This document shows, in pieces, positions 8,727 through 17,434 of a stretch of DNA of 64,000 nt. The DNA is from Anaerocolumna xylanovorans DSM 12503 (GTDB taxonomy: Bacteria > Bacillota > Clostridia > Lachnospirales > Lachnospiraceae), in NCBI RefSeq assembly GCF_900143645.1, contig NZ_FRFD01000004.1, positions 434,001-498,000 on the forward strand. Direction: 5' to 3'. How positions within the stretch are numbered: the stretch's first letter is position 1; each line of letters opens with the position of its first letter. The position numbers were made by a program, and so were the translations under genes. The notes under the pieces were generated by a model that was not told the DNA's origin, searched no databases, and saw only the letters and a program-made list of their open reading frames with translations.

Positions 8727-8990
8727 CAGGGTGTGAAATGTTTTTCATTTCACACTAACCCCCATGCATATCGCAAGTTTACTTGCGATACTGCCTAAAT
8801 AGAAAGTGAAAAATACTTTTTATTTTTCACACTAACACCCATGCATTTCGCAAGTTTACTTGCGAAACTGCCTAAATAGAAAGTGAAAAATACTTTTTAT
8901 TTTTCACACTAACACCCATGCATATCGCAGGTTTACCAGCAGACTGCCCGCAATCTGCAATACTGCCCAAATAGAAAGTATTTAAAATCC
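8727..8990 (-). repeat. 77-bp tandem repeat array (family A)
   Basis: Two near-identical 77-base units begin at 8761 and 8838, a diverged third begins at 8915, and a half unit precedes them at 8727. Each unit holds two hairpins: GTGAAAAATA...TATTTTTCAC, and TCGCAAGT AAA CTTGCGA. This fills most of the 394-base gap between the genes at 8670 and 9065. No reading frame is seen in it. Confidence 0.85.
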
Positions 8991-9064
8991 TTTACCCAAT
9001 TAACCTTGTACTTCAACATTGTACAACAGAATCTCTCTGCTATCAATCATTATAATATGAGCAT

Positions 9065-10180
9065 TTATTTGTTACCCGTTTCATTCTGCATATCCATCAT
9101 AAGCTTTACCCCCATTACAGTTGCAGGTATTCTGTAATTTGGTGAACAATTCGAAAGGATGACAACTCCGATTTGCTTTTCCTTATCAAAAGCCGCATAG
9201 CTGTTAAAATTACTCGTGCCTCCATTGTGCCATATGATATTATTTTTCATATCGATCATCCAGCCAATGCCTGCCCCGTCCATCCTAATGTTCATTTTCT
9301 CATATTGCTTTGTAGCAGCATTAATTTTAGCAATCACCTCATGCCCCAGAGATAGATACGGAATATCATCAGACATTTGCAGAGAAAGATATTTCATCAT
9401 ATCACTTATTGTAGAAGTAATAGCTCCGGCAGGTATATAGGCATCACCCGGTTTCCAGTTCCAATAACCATTAAGGTCGCCGGTTCCATCAGAAACCTTT
9501 GTATCTTTTAATTTCAGGTTATCGGTAATAAAGCTATTCATCAGCTTTGTATAGTCCGTACCATAAGCACTTGACAGTACTTCCCCAACCGCAGCAAATC
9601 CAAAATTTGAATACCGGAATTTATAATCTTTATCTTTTCGCTCTGCTTTTCCCAGCTTCTCCACTAACATATTTTCATCGATACCATAAAAATCATTTTT
9701 CTGCCCATGGAGGAAATTAGAAGCCATCTGCCATTCAAAATAATAACCTTTATAGCCGGAAGTGTGAGTTACAAGTCTTTTCAAAGTGGGATAGTATTGC
9801 TTTTCCGGTAAATTAATATATTTGTCAATTTGATCATTCAAATCAATCTTACCCTCACTGATTGCCTTACATAGCAAAGATGCCGTAAATGTTTTTGTTA
9901 AGGAGCCGATTTCATATGTATGTTCTGCTTCCGGTAAAACAGAAGCATTCTTTCCATATACGGTATAGGTCATTTTGCCGTCTTTGATAATTCCTACTGT
10001 AATAACGGCCCGGTCATTATCTTTTGTCGTATAGGATAACATTTCATCAAAAGTCATCTTAGGCACCAGACTCATCCGGTAAGAAACAACTGCCCAAAAT
10101 GTACCTAAACTCACGCAGACAATTAAGAAAAGAATTAGAAGAATCCACCTAAGTTTCTTTTTTCCTTTTTTCGTTTTCAT
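9065..10180 (-). CDS. Membrane-anchored serine hydrolase (class C beta-lactamase/PBP family)
   Basis: A 371-residue protein with an N-terminal basic stretch and one membrane anchor (residues 11-32), followed by an extracellular beta-lactamase-like domain. The active-site Ser-x-x-Lys is S93-L-T-K96, the second motif is Y190-S-N192, and HNGGTSN near the C-terminus replaces the KTG element. Such proteins are mostly D-amino-acid peptidases or esterases rather than true beta-lactamases. The start is ATG at 10180; an upstream ATG (MVIK) lies only two bases from the AGGAAGG run. The leader (10185-10300) shares an unusual repeated structure with the gltX leader. Confidence 0.82.
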   Translation of the reverse strand: MKTKKGKKKLRWILLILFLIVCVSLGTFWAVVSYRMSLVPKMTFDEMLSYTTKDNDRAVITVGIIKDGKMTYTVYGKNASVLPEAEHTYEIGSLTKTFTASLLCKAISEGKIDLNDQIDKYINLPEKQYYPTLKRLVTHTSGYKGYYFEWQMASNFLHGQKNDFYGIDENMLVEKLGKAERKDKDYKFRYSNFGFAAVGEVLSSAYGTDYTKLMNSFITDNLKLKDTKVSDGTGDLNGYWNWKPGDAYIPAGAITSTISDMMKYLSLQMSDDIPYLSLGHEVIAKINAATKQYEKMNIRMDGAGIGWMIDMKNNIIWHNGGTSNFNSYAAFDKEKQIGVVILSNCSPNYRIPATVMGVKLMMDMQNETGNK

Positions 10181-10184
10181 TTTA

Positions 10185-10300
10185 ATAACCATGCCTTCCT
10201 CTGTACACCTCAAGTTTGTGCCAAGGATTTCGCAGGCACAAACTTGTGTGTGAAGATTGTCTTTTAATTTTCACACTAACCCCCATGCAATCTGGATTTT
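10185..10300 (-). repeat. Leader repeat (families A and C) before the serine hydrolase
   Basis: On the minus strand: a family A hairpin (GTGAAAATTA...TCTTCACAC), then an AAGTTTGTGCC...GGCACAAACTT hairpin, then GGAAGGCATGGTTATTAAA and the start ATG. The same order, with a closely similar last stretch, occurs before gltX (62892-62975). Confidence 0.65.
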
Positions 10301-10327
10301 TTAAAATAAGAGCAGCAGCTTTGGTTC

Positions 10328-11128
10328 TTATTTCAAAACTGGCAGCCATCTCAATTCATCTGTTTTAATAGTAGCGTTTTTAACGTCATATCCCAACTTA
10401 TATAATGGCTCCCCCTCTTTTGAATAAGCAATTCCGTCAAGGTCATTCCACCGCAGCGACTTGGCCCAAGAAAATATAATGACTTCTCCACCTTTAATTT
10501 CTTTTCGTAAACGGCTATCATTTGCACCCATTTCGATATATTCAACATTTTCATCAAAACACTCTATGGGAACTACCGTAATTCCTTGCCCGTCATCTCT
10601 AACACTGTACCACCCGACTAATTTTACCAGGTCATCCGTTTTATTTGCCCATGAACTGCTTCCAAGTTCCCAAAATGGAAAAGAGTATTTTGTGGCTATT
10701 GTTCGGTATTTTTCCTCATTTTCATACAGATAAATATGAAAAGGTGCCATGTCTACATCGCCTAATAAAATAGATTCTTCATCCACCCAACGACTGTTTT
10801 GAGAACAGTTGTAAGCATCAAACCTTTTCCCAGTGGCATAAGAGTAGGAAAAGTATGTAACCAAAATGGTTACTAAAGCAAGACAAACAATTATAAGAGG
10901 CTTCCGCTTCCTTATGCGTTTAGCAACTTTTGTATGGCTTATTGTTTCTGCATCTTTCATCTTAGATGTGTTTTGCTGCAAATTGACTATTTTCATATTC
11001 TTTTTAAAACTGCGGCATTCAGCACATTCCAATAAATGCTCATTCACGGCGGTTTGACTTGCTGTGCTTGCAACATTATCCTGACAGAGAAGCAATAAGT
11101 CTCTAATGAGTTCACAATTATATTTCAT
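10328..11128 (-). CDS. Membrane protein with anti-sigma-type zinc finger
   Basis: A 266-residue protein. The N-terminal 45 residues carry an H-x3-C-x2-C zinc-finger (HLLECAEC, H31/C35/C38) with an upstream cysteine at 5, as in ZAS-domain anti-sigma factors. One transmembrane segment is near 78-100, and about 165 extracytoplasmic residues with no recognised domain follow. The start is ATG at 11128 with GGGAGG nine bases upstream. ZAS proteins normally bind an ECF sigma factor encoded next to them, but no sigma gene lies nearby, so it is either an orphan or merely a membrane sensor. Confidence 0.65.
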   Translation of the reverse strand: MKYNCELIRDLLLLCQDNVASTASQTAVNEHLLECAECRSFKKNMKIVNLQQNTSKMKDAETISHTKVAKRIRKRKPLIIVCLALVTILVTYFSYSYATGKRFDAYNCSQNSRWVDEESILLGDVDMAPFHIYLYENEEKYRTIATKYSFPFWELGSSSWANKTDDLVKLVGWYSVRDDGQGITVVPIECFDENVEYIEMGANDSRLRKEIKGGEVIIFSWAKSLRWNDLDGIAYSKEGEPLYKLGYDVKNATIKTDELRWLPVLK

Positions 11129-11261
11129 ATCCAAAATCCTCCCGTAATTTAGGTCGCTGCATCTTATACACCTTCGTCTTTGGAGCCAAGTCAAGAGTAT
11201 TATATTGCCATTATACAGCAAAACACCACAAGACTCAATTAATAGTCCATCAGCTTAAACC

Positions 11262-11293
11262 AAAGAAAAACCCTGCCGTTATTCATGCAGGGT
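11262..11293 (-). terminator. Rho-independent terminator of the FlxA-like gene
   Basis: Minus-strand stem ACCCTGC / GCAGGGT with a ten-base loop, followed by TTTTTC. It lies 60 bases beyond the stop codon at 11354. Confidence 0.8.
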
Positions 11294-11353
11294 GTATGTA
11301 TATATTATTCTTTCTTACTCAATACAGTCTTACCTAATTCAATACAGAGAAAA

Positions 11354-11812
11354 CTAAATTAACACAGAGATATTACTTCCAAGGGTTTCGGCTGCTTGTT
11401 TGTTTTTCTCATCTGTATTATTTCCTTCGTTTTCACTTTTCTCTTCTTTTAGTGGATCCTGCTTCTTTTCCATTGCCTGCATTGCTTCAGCCAAAGCTTT
11501 GCCTTCACTGCTGATTTCCACGGTGGCATTGGATTTCGTGCTGGTGGTGCTGTAGATATCAGATTCCTCTGATGAGGCCGTATCTTCATCAGGCGTACTC
11601 CTATTTGTTTCCTTCGCCTGATAGTTTTTAATCTGCGTCTGAAGACTTTGTATTTTTTCCTTCAGTTCCGCCTGTTTCTTCTCATCATTTTCTGTCTGTA
11701 ATTTTGCCTCATATGTTTCCAGCTGAGCCTCTAACTGATTAATTATTGTTTCATATTGATTGCTGGTGCTGGTACCGGTGCTTGCCCCAGTTGATTGTAT
11801 TGAAATGCTCAC
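11354..11812 (-). CDS. FlxA-like coiled-coil protein
   Basis: A 152-residue, Ser/Thr/Glu/Lys-rich protein. The opening MSISIQSTGAS, then a long coiled coil at about 20-72 (ETIINQLEAQLETYEAKLQ..., IQSLQTQIKNYQ), match the FlxA-like family, which in E. coli is controlled by the flagellar sigma factor but whose role is not known. The remainder is low complexity. The start is GTG at 11812 with AAGGAG upstream. It is monocistronic with its own terminator. No flagellar gene is in the window. Confidence 0.75.
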   Translation of the reverse strand: MSISIQSTGASTGTSTSNQYETIINQLEAQLETYEAKLQTENDEKKQAELKEKIQSLQTQIKNYQAKETNRSTPDEDTASSEESDIYSTTSTKSNATVEISSEGKALAEAMQAMEKKQDPLKEEKSENEGNNTDEKNKQAAETLGSNISVLI

Positions 11813-11992
11813 TACATTTTCTCCTTTGCACGTTTATTTTTCTTCTGAGTATATTATAGTGCTTTTTTACATAAATGTATGAATTTCACAGATTCTTCAT
11901 ATAAAAATCACATTTCACGTGCTTTCAGCAAAAATTATATTTTACTTGTTAATTTTATTTTCATAATCAGAAAATATTTGCTCAAATATTTC

Positions 11993-12745
11993 TTAAGCTA
12001 TAACCGCATCCTCTGCATTACTCATTTTCCAAATGAATATGGCATATACCAATAAAATTCCTACCTGAATCGCAAGAATAATCAAAGCCTTTCTATCAAG
12101 GGCATCACCTGTAATACTTGAAATATAATCATAGGCGGCATGCCATATAATAATTACCCAGAGGCTTTTTGTAATGCTCACAATTTCTGCCAGTACAAAT
12201 CCTACCAGAAATGCAAAAAACATCTGTAAAACAAGATATAATGTATCTTTGCCATTCAACACATTTATAAGATGAAGGACTCCAAATACCGCAGAAGACC
12301 AGATAATAGCTTTCTTTCTACCTTTTTCTTCCATGACTTTAAATGCCAGTCCTCTAAAATAAATTTCCTCATTGAAGCCAACCGCAACTGTAAAAAGCAA
12401 CAAAATAATATATTGCAGTGCTGTAACCTTCGTACTGAAACCGGCAATAGCAATGGGAACTATCTCTACGGCAATTAACGGAATATACCACCAGATTTTC
12501 CGAGTAGTATCTTTTTCACTTTTTCGGAATCCATAATCGTAAAGCGAAAATCGGGATTTCTTCATAATAGTGATACCAAGAGCTATTGAAATCATGAGGA
12601 AAAATGTAGTTACAGCTATCTGTGCATCGGGATCCAGTCCTATTATCTGCGGAACTGCTGCTCCAAGTGCTGTCATAAACGTGCATAGCAGCCCAATAAG
12701 AACGGCCGAAGTGTACGGATGTTTCTGTGAATAAGATTTTTTCAT
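11993..12745 (-). CDS. CPBP-family intramembrane metalloprotease
   Basis: A 250-residue membrane protein with about seven hydrophobic segments. It has the abortive-infection/CAAX-protease signature: EEIYFRG (the two glutamates and arginine), a histidine in FGVLHLINVL, and a last HAAYDYISS. In bacteria such proteins protect against bacteriocins or process membrane peptides; the substrate here is unknown. Its ATG overlaps the stop of the upstream TetR gene as ATGA, so the two are translationally coupled and the regulator probably controls the protease. Confidence 0.85.
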   Translation of the reverse strand: MKKSYSQKHPYTSAVLIGLLCTFMTALGAAVPQIIGLDPDAQIAVTTFFLMISIALGITIMKKSRFSLYDYGFRKSEKDTTRKIWWYIPLIAVEIVPIAIAGFSTKVTALQYIILLLFTVAVGFNEEIYFRGLAFKVMEEKGRKKAIIWSSAVFGVLHLINVLNGKDTLYLVLQMFFAFLVGFVLAEIVSITKSLWVIIIWHAAYDYISSITGDALDRKALIILAIQVGILLVYAIFIWKMSNAEDAVIA

Positions 12746-13326
12746 ATGTTATGTTCCTCCTCATTTTTCAACTTTAGTATTAATCCCATAAATGAATTAT
12801 TTAATAATCTTTTATTTTCTTCATCACTGAACCGGCAGTTATTCGTTGCAAACATAGCTGCTATGCCATGAGTCGTAATCCAAATACCTGCGTATAATTC
12901 TTTTGCTGCCTTTGCGCTTAACCCGGTTCTTTGACACAGCATTTCTATTACTTCTTCGTCTCCTTCTGTAGTTCCTACAATATCCATTATACTTTGCTCC
13001 TTGAATGCATCCGTCATAAATAGCAGCTTAAACAGATTTTTCTCATTCTTCGCAAAATTGATATATTCAAGGCCCATACCAAGAAACCCATCCTCTGAAT
13101 GTTCATTTGCACTTATCATACGTTGATTATATATGCCCTCAGCCATCTTATAAACTGCAGCTTTAAGTCCATCCATGGAATAAAAATTACGAAATATCGG
13201 ATGTACTGAACAGCCTACTTCTTTTGCTAAATCACGGGCATTCAAGCTTTCAATTCCCTTCTCCCGAACCATGCGAATCGATACATCAAGAATCTCTTCC
13301 TTTGTGATCTTAATTTTGGGCGGCAC
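12742..13326 (-). CDS. TetR-family transcriptional regulator
   Basis: A 194-residue repressor with an N-terminal helix-turn-helix (about residues 8-52: KEEILDVSIRMVREKGIESLNARDLAKEVGCSVHPIFRNF) and a helical ligand-binding remainder ending in a WHG-like region. GTG at 13326 is preceded by AGGAGGG. It forms an operon with the CPBP protease. A short relative with the same MPPK opening lies at 40895-41392. The ligand cannot be inferred. Confidence 0.87.
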   Translation of the reverse strand: MPPKIKITKEEILDVSIRMVREKGIESLNARDLAKEVGCSVHPIFRNFYSMDGLKAAVYKMAEGIYNQRMISANEHSEDGFLGMGLEYINFAKNEKNLFKLLFMTDAFKEQSIMDIVGTTEGDEEVIEMLCQRTGLSAKAAKELYAGIWITTHGIAAMFATNNCRFSDEENKRLLNNSFMGLILKLKNEEEHNI

Positions 13327-13436
13327 GAAAATCCCTCCTAACTCTGTCTTTATATATCATATGTTACCTAACAATTGTTACTTATTATATATTATAAATT
13401 ACCTGTTGTCAATCAGATAGACAATTTAAAAAGATA

Positions 13437-13533
13437 AGAAAGAGTCTGGCTTGCCAGACTCTGGCGCTGATGTGCCGTCACGCAGTGACACCTTCCCTGG
13501 TGCATCATGTGCATCCCGCCCGTAGGGCTTTTT
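13437..13533. ncRNA. G+C-rich structured element, unassigned
   Basis: A conspicuously G+C-rich block of about 90 bases in an A+T-rich gap. It holds a perfect hairpin (GAGTCTGGC TT GCCAGACTC, 13442-13461), an outer stem TGATGTGC/GTGCATCA (13468-13475 with 13500-13507, two G-U pairs) enclosing GTCAC GCA GTGAC (13477-13489), and GCCC GTA GGGC followed by TTTTT (13518-13533). Read on plus, this ends like a terminator; read on minus, the first hairpin is followed by TTTCTT. No reading frame spans it. It may be a small RNA or a mobile palindromic repeat; strand is undecided. Confidence 0.5.
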
Positions 13534-13562
13534 ATCTTATAGGACGTAATATTCTATAAGAT

Positions 13563-13593
13563 AAAAAAACAAGAGGACAATCATGTCCTCTTG
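13563..13593 (-). terminator. Terminator of the hem operon
   Basis: Minus-strand stem CAAGAGGACA TGAT TGTCCTCTTG followed by seven T residues, about 57 bases past the hemL stop. Directly beyond it lies a second A+T-rich perfect inverted repeat, TTTTTATCTTATAG / CTATAAGATAAAAA (13529-13567), shared with the edge of the G+C-rich element. Confidence 0.88.
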
Positions 13594-13650
13594 CCTGACT
13601 TTTATTGATTATCCAATACTTTCTAATCATATCCATCTTTTATCTGCCCT

Positions 13651-14931
13651 TTATTCACATTGGTTGAAAAACTCCCGTATAATTTCGCAGGTCACCTTAA
13701 TGTCTTCCTCGCTATGGGCATCCGAAAGAAACATTGCCTCGAACTGTGCCGGCGCGACATAAATGCCTTTTTCCAGGAGATAATTAAAATAAGAAGCATA
13801 CTTCTTAACATCCGAAGTAATTACATTTTCATAATTAACAGCCGGAAGGCTTGTAAAAAAGGGACTTAAAATGGAAGCAATCTGATTTACCCATATTCTT
13901 CCCTTAGACGCTTCACGAAAAGTCCTGGCAAGCTTGTCCGCCTTTTTCTCCAGCTCCTCATAAATCCGGGGGGTATTCTTCAAAATATTCAAAGTAGTTA
14001 TTCCGGCTGTTGTAGCAATAGGATTTCCCGATAACGTGCCTGCCTGATAGACATCGCCTAAAGGAGATACTTTCTCCATAAGCTCCCGCCGTCCTCCATA
14101 AGCGCCAATTGGCATTCCCCCTCCGACAATCTTGCCCAGGGTAATCAGGTCAGGTTTTACCTGAAAATACTGCGCGGCACCGCCAAGTGAAAGGCGAAAG
14201 CCTGTGATTACCTCATCAAAAATAAGTAATGATTCATATTCTTCGGTAATCCTTCGAAGAAATGAAAGAAATCCTTCTTTCGGAGGTACGACTCCCATAT
14301 TTGCCGCCACCGGCTCCACAATAATGGCTGCAATCTGCTTTCCATATTGTTCAAATAGTTTTTCTACGGAAGCAGTATCATTATAATCAGCCACCAGCGT
14401 GTTCTGCGTATAAGCGGCAGGAACACCCGCACTATCCGGAACAGCTGTAGTCAGTGCAGCCGATCCGGCTTTCACTAAAAGCCCGTCACTGTGTCCGTGA
14501 TAACAACCTCGGAACTTGATAATCATATCCCTTTTGGTATAGCCTCTGGCAACTCTGATAGCACTCATAACCGCTTCTGTCCCTGAACTGACAAGACGAA
14601 TCATTTCCATCGGCGGCATCAGCTCCGAGATTAGCTCTGCAAGTATCACTTCATTCTCTGTGGGAGCTCCATAGGTAAGTCCCTTTTCACAAGCCTTGGT
14701 AACTGCCTCTATCACTTCTTCTCTCGCGTGGCCAAGAATTGCCGGTCCCCAGGAGCCCACATAATCTATAAATTCGTTTCCATCTGCATCATAGATTCTG
14801 GAGCCTTTGGCTCTATCAATGAATAATGGCGTTCTTCCGACTGACCGGAATGCCCTTACGGGACTGTTCACACCGCCCGGTATACATTCCATGGCTCTTT
14901 CATAGAGCAGCTCTGATTTTTCCGTATTCAC
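13651..14931 (-). CDS. hemL: Glutamate-1-semialdehyde 2,1-aminomutase
   Basis: A 426-residue PLP enzyme making 5-aminolevulinate in the C5 tetrapyrrole route. Seen: PGGVNSPVRAF near the start, SSGTEAVMSA (phosphate binding), GCYHGHSDG, IFDEVITGFRL and the PLP lysine at 267 in TLGKIVGGGMP. The start is GTG at 14931; the end of hemB (codons for KEA and the stop) supplies its GGAGG, so the two are coupled. It is the last gene of the operon hemA - Met8-like - hemC - cobA/hemD - hemB - hemL, and a strong terminator follows. Confidence 0.96.
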   Translation of the reverse strand: MNTEKSELLYERAMECIPGGVNSPVRAFRSVGRTPLFIDRAKGSRIYDADGNEFIDYVGSWGPAILGHAREEVIEAVTKACEKGLTYGAPTENEVILAELISELMPPMEMIRLVSSGTEAVMSAIRVARGYTKRDMIIKFRGCYHGHSDGLLVKAGSAALTTAVPDSAGVPAAYTQNTLVADYNDTASVEKLFEQYGKQIAAIIVEPVAANMGVVPPKEGFLSFLRRITEEYESLLIFDEVITGFRLSLGGAAQYFQVKPDLITLGKIVGGGMPIGAYGGRRELMEKVSPLGDVYQAGTLSGNPIATTAGITTLNILKNTPRIYEELEKKADKLARTFREASKGRIWVNQIASILSPFFTSLPAVNYENVITSDVKKYASYFNYLLEKGIYVAPAQFEAMFLSDAHSEEDIKVTCEIIREFFNQCE

Positions 14932-14933
14932 CG

Positions 14934-15899
14934 CTATGCCTCCTTTAGCCAGCCGGCTATATCAAGAGCGTGGTACGTAATAATTATCCTGGCACCGGCT
15001 CTTTTGATTGCCGTAATATTTTCCATTACAATTTTTTTCTCATCCACCCAGCCGTTGGCTGCAGCTGCTTTTACCATGGAATATTCACCGCTCACATTAT
15101 AAGCAGCCACCGGGCAGTCAAAGCTGTCCGCTACCCCTTTGATAACATCCAGATAGGCCAGAGCAGGTTTTACCATTACAATATCCGCACCTTCCTCCAG
15201 ATCCGCTTCTACCTCAAGGATAGCTTCTCTGCCATTTGCATAATCCATCTGGTAGGTCTTCCGGTCCCCGAAGCCGGGAGCCGAATGGGCTGCCTCCCGA
15301 AAAGGAGCGTAATAACCGGAAGAATATTTCGCACTATATGCCATAATAGCTATTTCAAAGAATCCATTACCATCTAATTCTTCCCTGATTGCTTTTACCC
15401 GTCCATCCATCATATCGGAAGGCGCAATGATATCAGCCCCTGCCTTCGCCAGACTGACCGCTGCTTTTGCCAGCAATGGCAGTGTTTCATCATTTAAGAC
15501 CCTGCCATTCTTTATGATACCGCAGTGCCCATGGGAGGTATACTCACAGAGGCAGACATCGGCTATTATAAGAAGCTTCGGATACTTTTCCTTTATATAA
15601 CGGATAGCTCTCTGGGTAATGCCGTTATCGTCGTATGCACCGCTTCCTTCCTCATCCTTATGCTGGGGTATCCCAAATATTAAAATGCCCGATATACCGC
15701 TTTGCACAATTCTCTCCAGCTCCTCATTAAGACGGTCAATGGAGAATTGATGGATACCCGGCATGGATGGTATCAAGTTTTTAATGTTCTCTCCATCCAT
15801 TACAAATATCGGATAAACCAGCTCTGAAACCTGGATTTTCGTCTCCCTGACCAGACTTCGCATTGTTTCATTTACTCTTAGTCTTCTTAAGCGCTTCAT
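14934..15899 (-). CDS. hemB: Delta-aminolevulinic acid dehydratase (porphobilinogen synthase)
   Basis: A 321-residue enzyme condensing two 5-aminolevulinates to porphobilinogen. It carries RRLRVNETMRSLVRET, the zinc-type cysteine cluster ADVCLCEYTSHGHCG, DIIAPSDMMDGR, and the Schiff-base lysines in MAYSAKYSS and DIVMVKPAL. The start is ATG at 15899 with AGGAAG upstream; the GTG at 15914 would overlap the previous stop and has no better site. It follows the cobA/hemD fusion by 11 bases. Confidence 0.95.
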   Translation of the reverse strand: MKRLRRLRVNETMRSLVRETKIQVSELVYPIFVMDGENIKNLIPSMPGIHQFSIDRLNEELERIVQSGISGILIFGIPQHKDEEGSGAYDDNGITQRAIRYIKEKYPKLLIIADVCLCEYTSHGHCGIIKNGRVLNDETLPLLAKAAVSLAKAGADIIAPSDMMDGRVKAIREELDGNGFFEIAIMAYSAKYSSGYYAPFREAAHSAPGFGDRKTYQMDYANGREAILEVEADLEEGADIVMVKPALAYLDVIKGVADSFDCPVAAYNVSGEYSMVKAAAANGWVDEKKIVMENITAIKRAGARIIITYHALDIAGWLKEA

Positions 15900-15910
15900 C
15901 TGTTTCTTCC

Positions 15911-17431
15911 TCACTCTATTCCATCATTCCTGTTGTTTTCCACGATACATTCTACAATTCCCTTAACACTTGCTTCTTTTGCAGTCAGGGTATTTGCATA
16001 TCCATATTCTGATAATGTTCTTTGGGTAGCCTCACCAATACATACTATCTTTGTACACTCGAGCAATTCCCTTGTACTGCTGTCGCTGTCTTGGAAAAAT
16101 CCATGTACTCCCGAAGAACTGGCAAAAACCAGGTAATCCAACCGCTCGATTTGCTTCTCCCCGGGCTCTGGCGTATAATAACTGCTTACAACATCATATA
16201 TCTTTATCTCTTCATATGAAATATTATTATCATCTAATACGGTAATCAGCTCCTCTGATCCTTGCATTGCTCTTGGAATCAGAAGCTTTTCCTCTGCTGT
16301 TACTATGTTGCAGAGTTCCTGGGCCAGATGGAAGGCCGAATACTGCTGCGGCACCAAATCGGCATGATAGCCATATTGCATCAGTATTTTCGAAGTTCCG
16401 CTGCCAACAACCGCAAACCGGATATGGGAAAGCTTTCTATGATCGATACCAAGCTTAGCAAGCCTCTGAAAGAATAGGTTAACTGCATTGGAACTTGTAA
16501 AAACAATCCAATGATATTGCTCCAGCGACATTAATGCCCTGTCAAATTCAGGTTTCCCGGAATAATCTATTATCTCTAAAGAACCGGCTGTTACAGTGTT
16601 TGCTCCAAGTTCATGCAATTGCTGTATCAGCTTTTCTCTTATTTCTCTTGTTCCTGTTATTCCTATGTTAACTCCCGATAACGGACATCTGATGGTTGCT
16701 TTCATATCAAGACCTGCCACACTGCCAACTATGATAACAGCAGGAGCTTTGATACCAGCTTCCTTTACTTTCTGACATATGTCTGCCAGGCTTCCCCGTA
16801 CTTCCTTTTGCCAGGGGGTTGTACCATTTGATACGACAGCAACCGGCGTATCCGGATGCTTTCCTCCTTCTAACAGCTTCTCTGCGATTCTATCCAGATT
16901 ACTGATTCCCATTAAAATAATAAGAGTGCCCGATGTCTGGGCCAGACTTGTTAAACTGTCCGGGATATTACCTTCCTCTTCTGCCGTATGTCCGGTGATT
17001 ACCGTAAAGCTCTGACTGCTTCCCCTGTGGGTTACCGGAATACCTGCATAAGCTGCCGCAGCAATGGCAGAAGTCACACCCGGAACCACCTCATAGGATA
17101 TTCCCTGTTCCTTTAACGCAAGAACTTCTTCTCCTCCCCTTCCAAATACAAAGGGGTCTCCCCCCTTTAACCGTACAACAACCGGATGGGTAAGTGCTTT
17201 TTCAATTATAATTTGATTTATCTCTTCCTGCTTTAATGCATGATTCCCAACCGTTTTTCCGACAAAAATTCGCTCGCAGTCTTCCTTTGCATAGTCCAGA
17301 AGTTCTTCTGATACCAACCGATCATAGATTACAGCATCGCAGGCCTGCAGAAGCCTTCGTCCCTTAAGGGTAAGCAGCGCTGGATCTCCCGGTCCGGCGC
17401 CTACAAGATATACTTTACCGCTTTTCTCCAT
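15911..17431 (-). CDS. cobA-hemD: Fused uroporphyrinogen-III C-methyltransferase / uroporphyrinogen-III synthase
   Basis: A 506-residue fusion. Residues 1-245 are the SAM-dependent methyltransferase: VYLVGAGPGDPALLTLKG, the VVRLKGGDPFVFGRGGEE motif, and the later PVTHRG. They make precorrin-2. Residues 250-506 are uroporphyrinogen-III synthase (GITGTREIREKL, WIVFTSSNAVNLFF, VVGSGTSKIL, LVFASSSGVHGFF), which closes and inverts ring D. The fusion order (methyltransferase first) is common in clostridia and commits uroporphyrinogen III to precorrin-2. ATG at 17431 uses a GAGGTG that overlaps the hemC stop. Confidence 0.95.
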   Translation of the reverse strand: MEKSGKVYLVGAGPGDPALLTLKGRRLLQACDAVIYDRLVSEELLDYAKEDCERIFVGKTVGNHALKQEEINQIIIEKALTHPVVVRLKGGDPFVFGRGGEEVLALKEQGISYEVVPGVTSAIAAAAYAGIPVTHRGSSQSFTVITGHTAEEEGNIPDSLTSLAQTSGTLIILMGISNLDRIAEKLLEGGKHPDTPVAVVSNGTTPWQKEVRGSLADICQKVKEAGIKAPAVIIVGSVAGLDMKATIRCPLSGVNIGITGTREIREKLIQQLHELGANTVTAGSLEIIDYSGKPEFDRALMSLEQYHWIVFTSSNAVNLFFQRLAKLGIDHRKLSHIRFAVVGSGTSKILMQYGYHADLVPQQYSAFHLAQELCNIVTAEEKLLIPRAMQGSEELITVLDDNNISYEEIKIYDVVSSYYTPEPGEKQIERLDYLVFASSSGVHGFFQDSDSSTRELLECTKIVCIGEATQRTLSEYGYANTLTAKEASVKGIVECIVENNRNDGIE

Positions 17432-17434
17432 ACT

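Noticed and set aside
8727..8990. 77-bp units as a CRISPR or integron-like array
   Set aside because: There are no unique spacers between units, and the same element occurs singly elsewhere; it is a tandem copy of a dispersed palindromic repeat.
9065..10180. Beta-lactamase giving antibiotic resistance
   Set aside because: The motifs fit the broad serine hydrolase/PBP family; HNGG replaces the KTG motif and most such proteins are not beta-lactamases.
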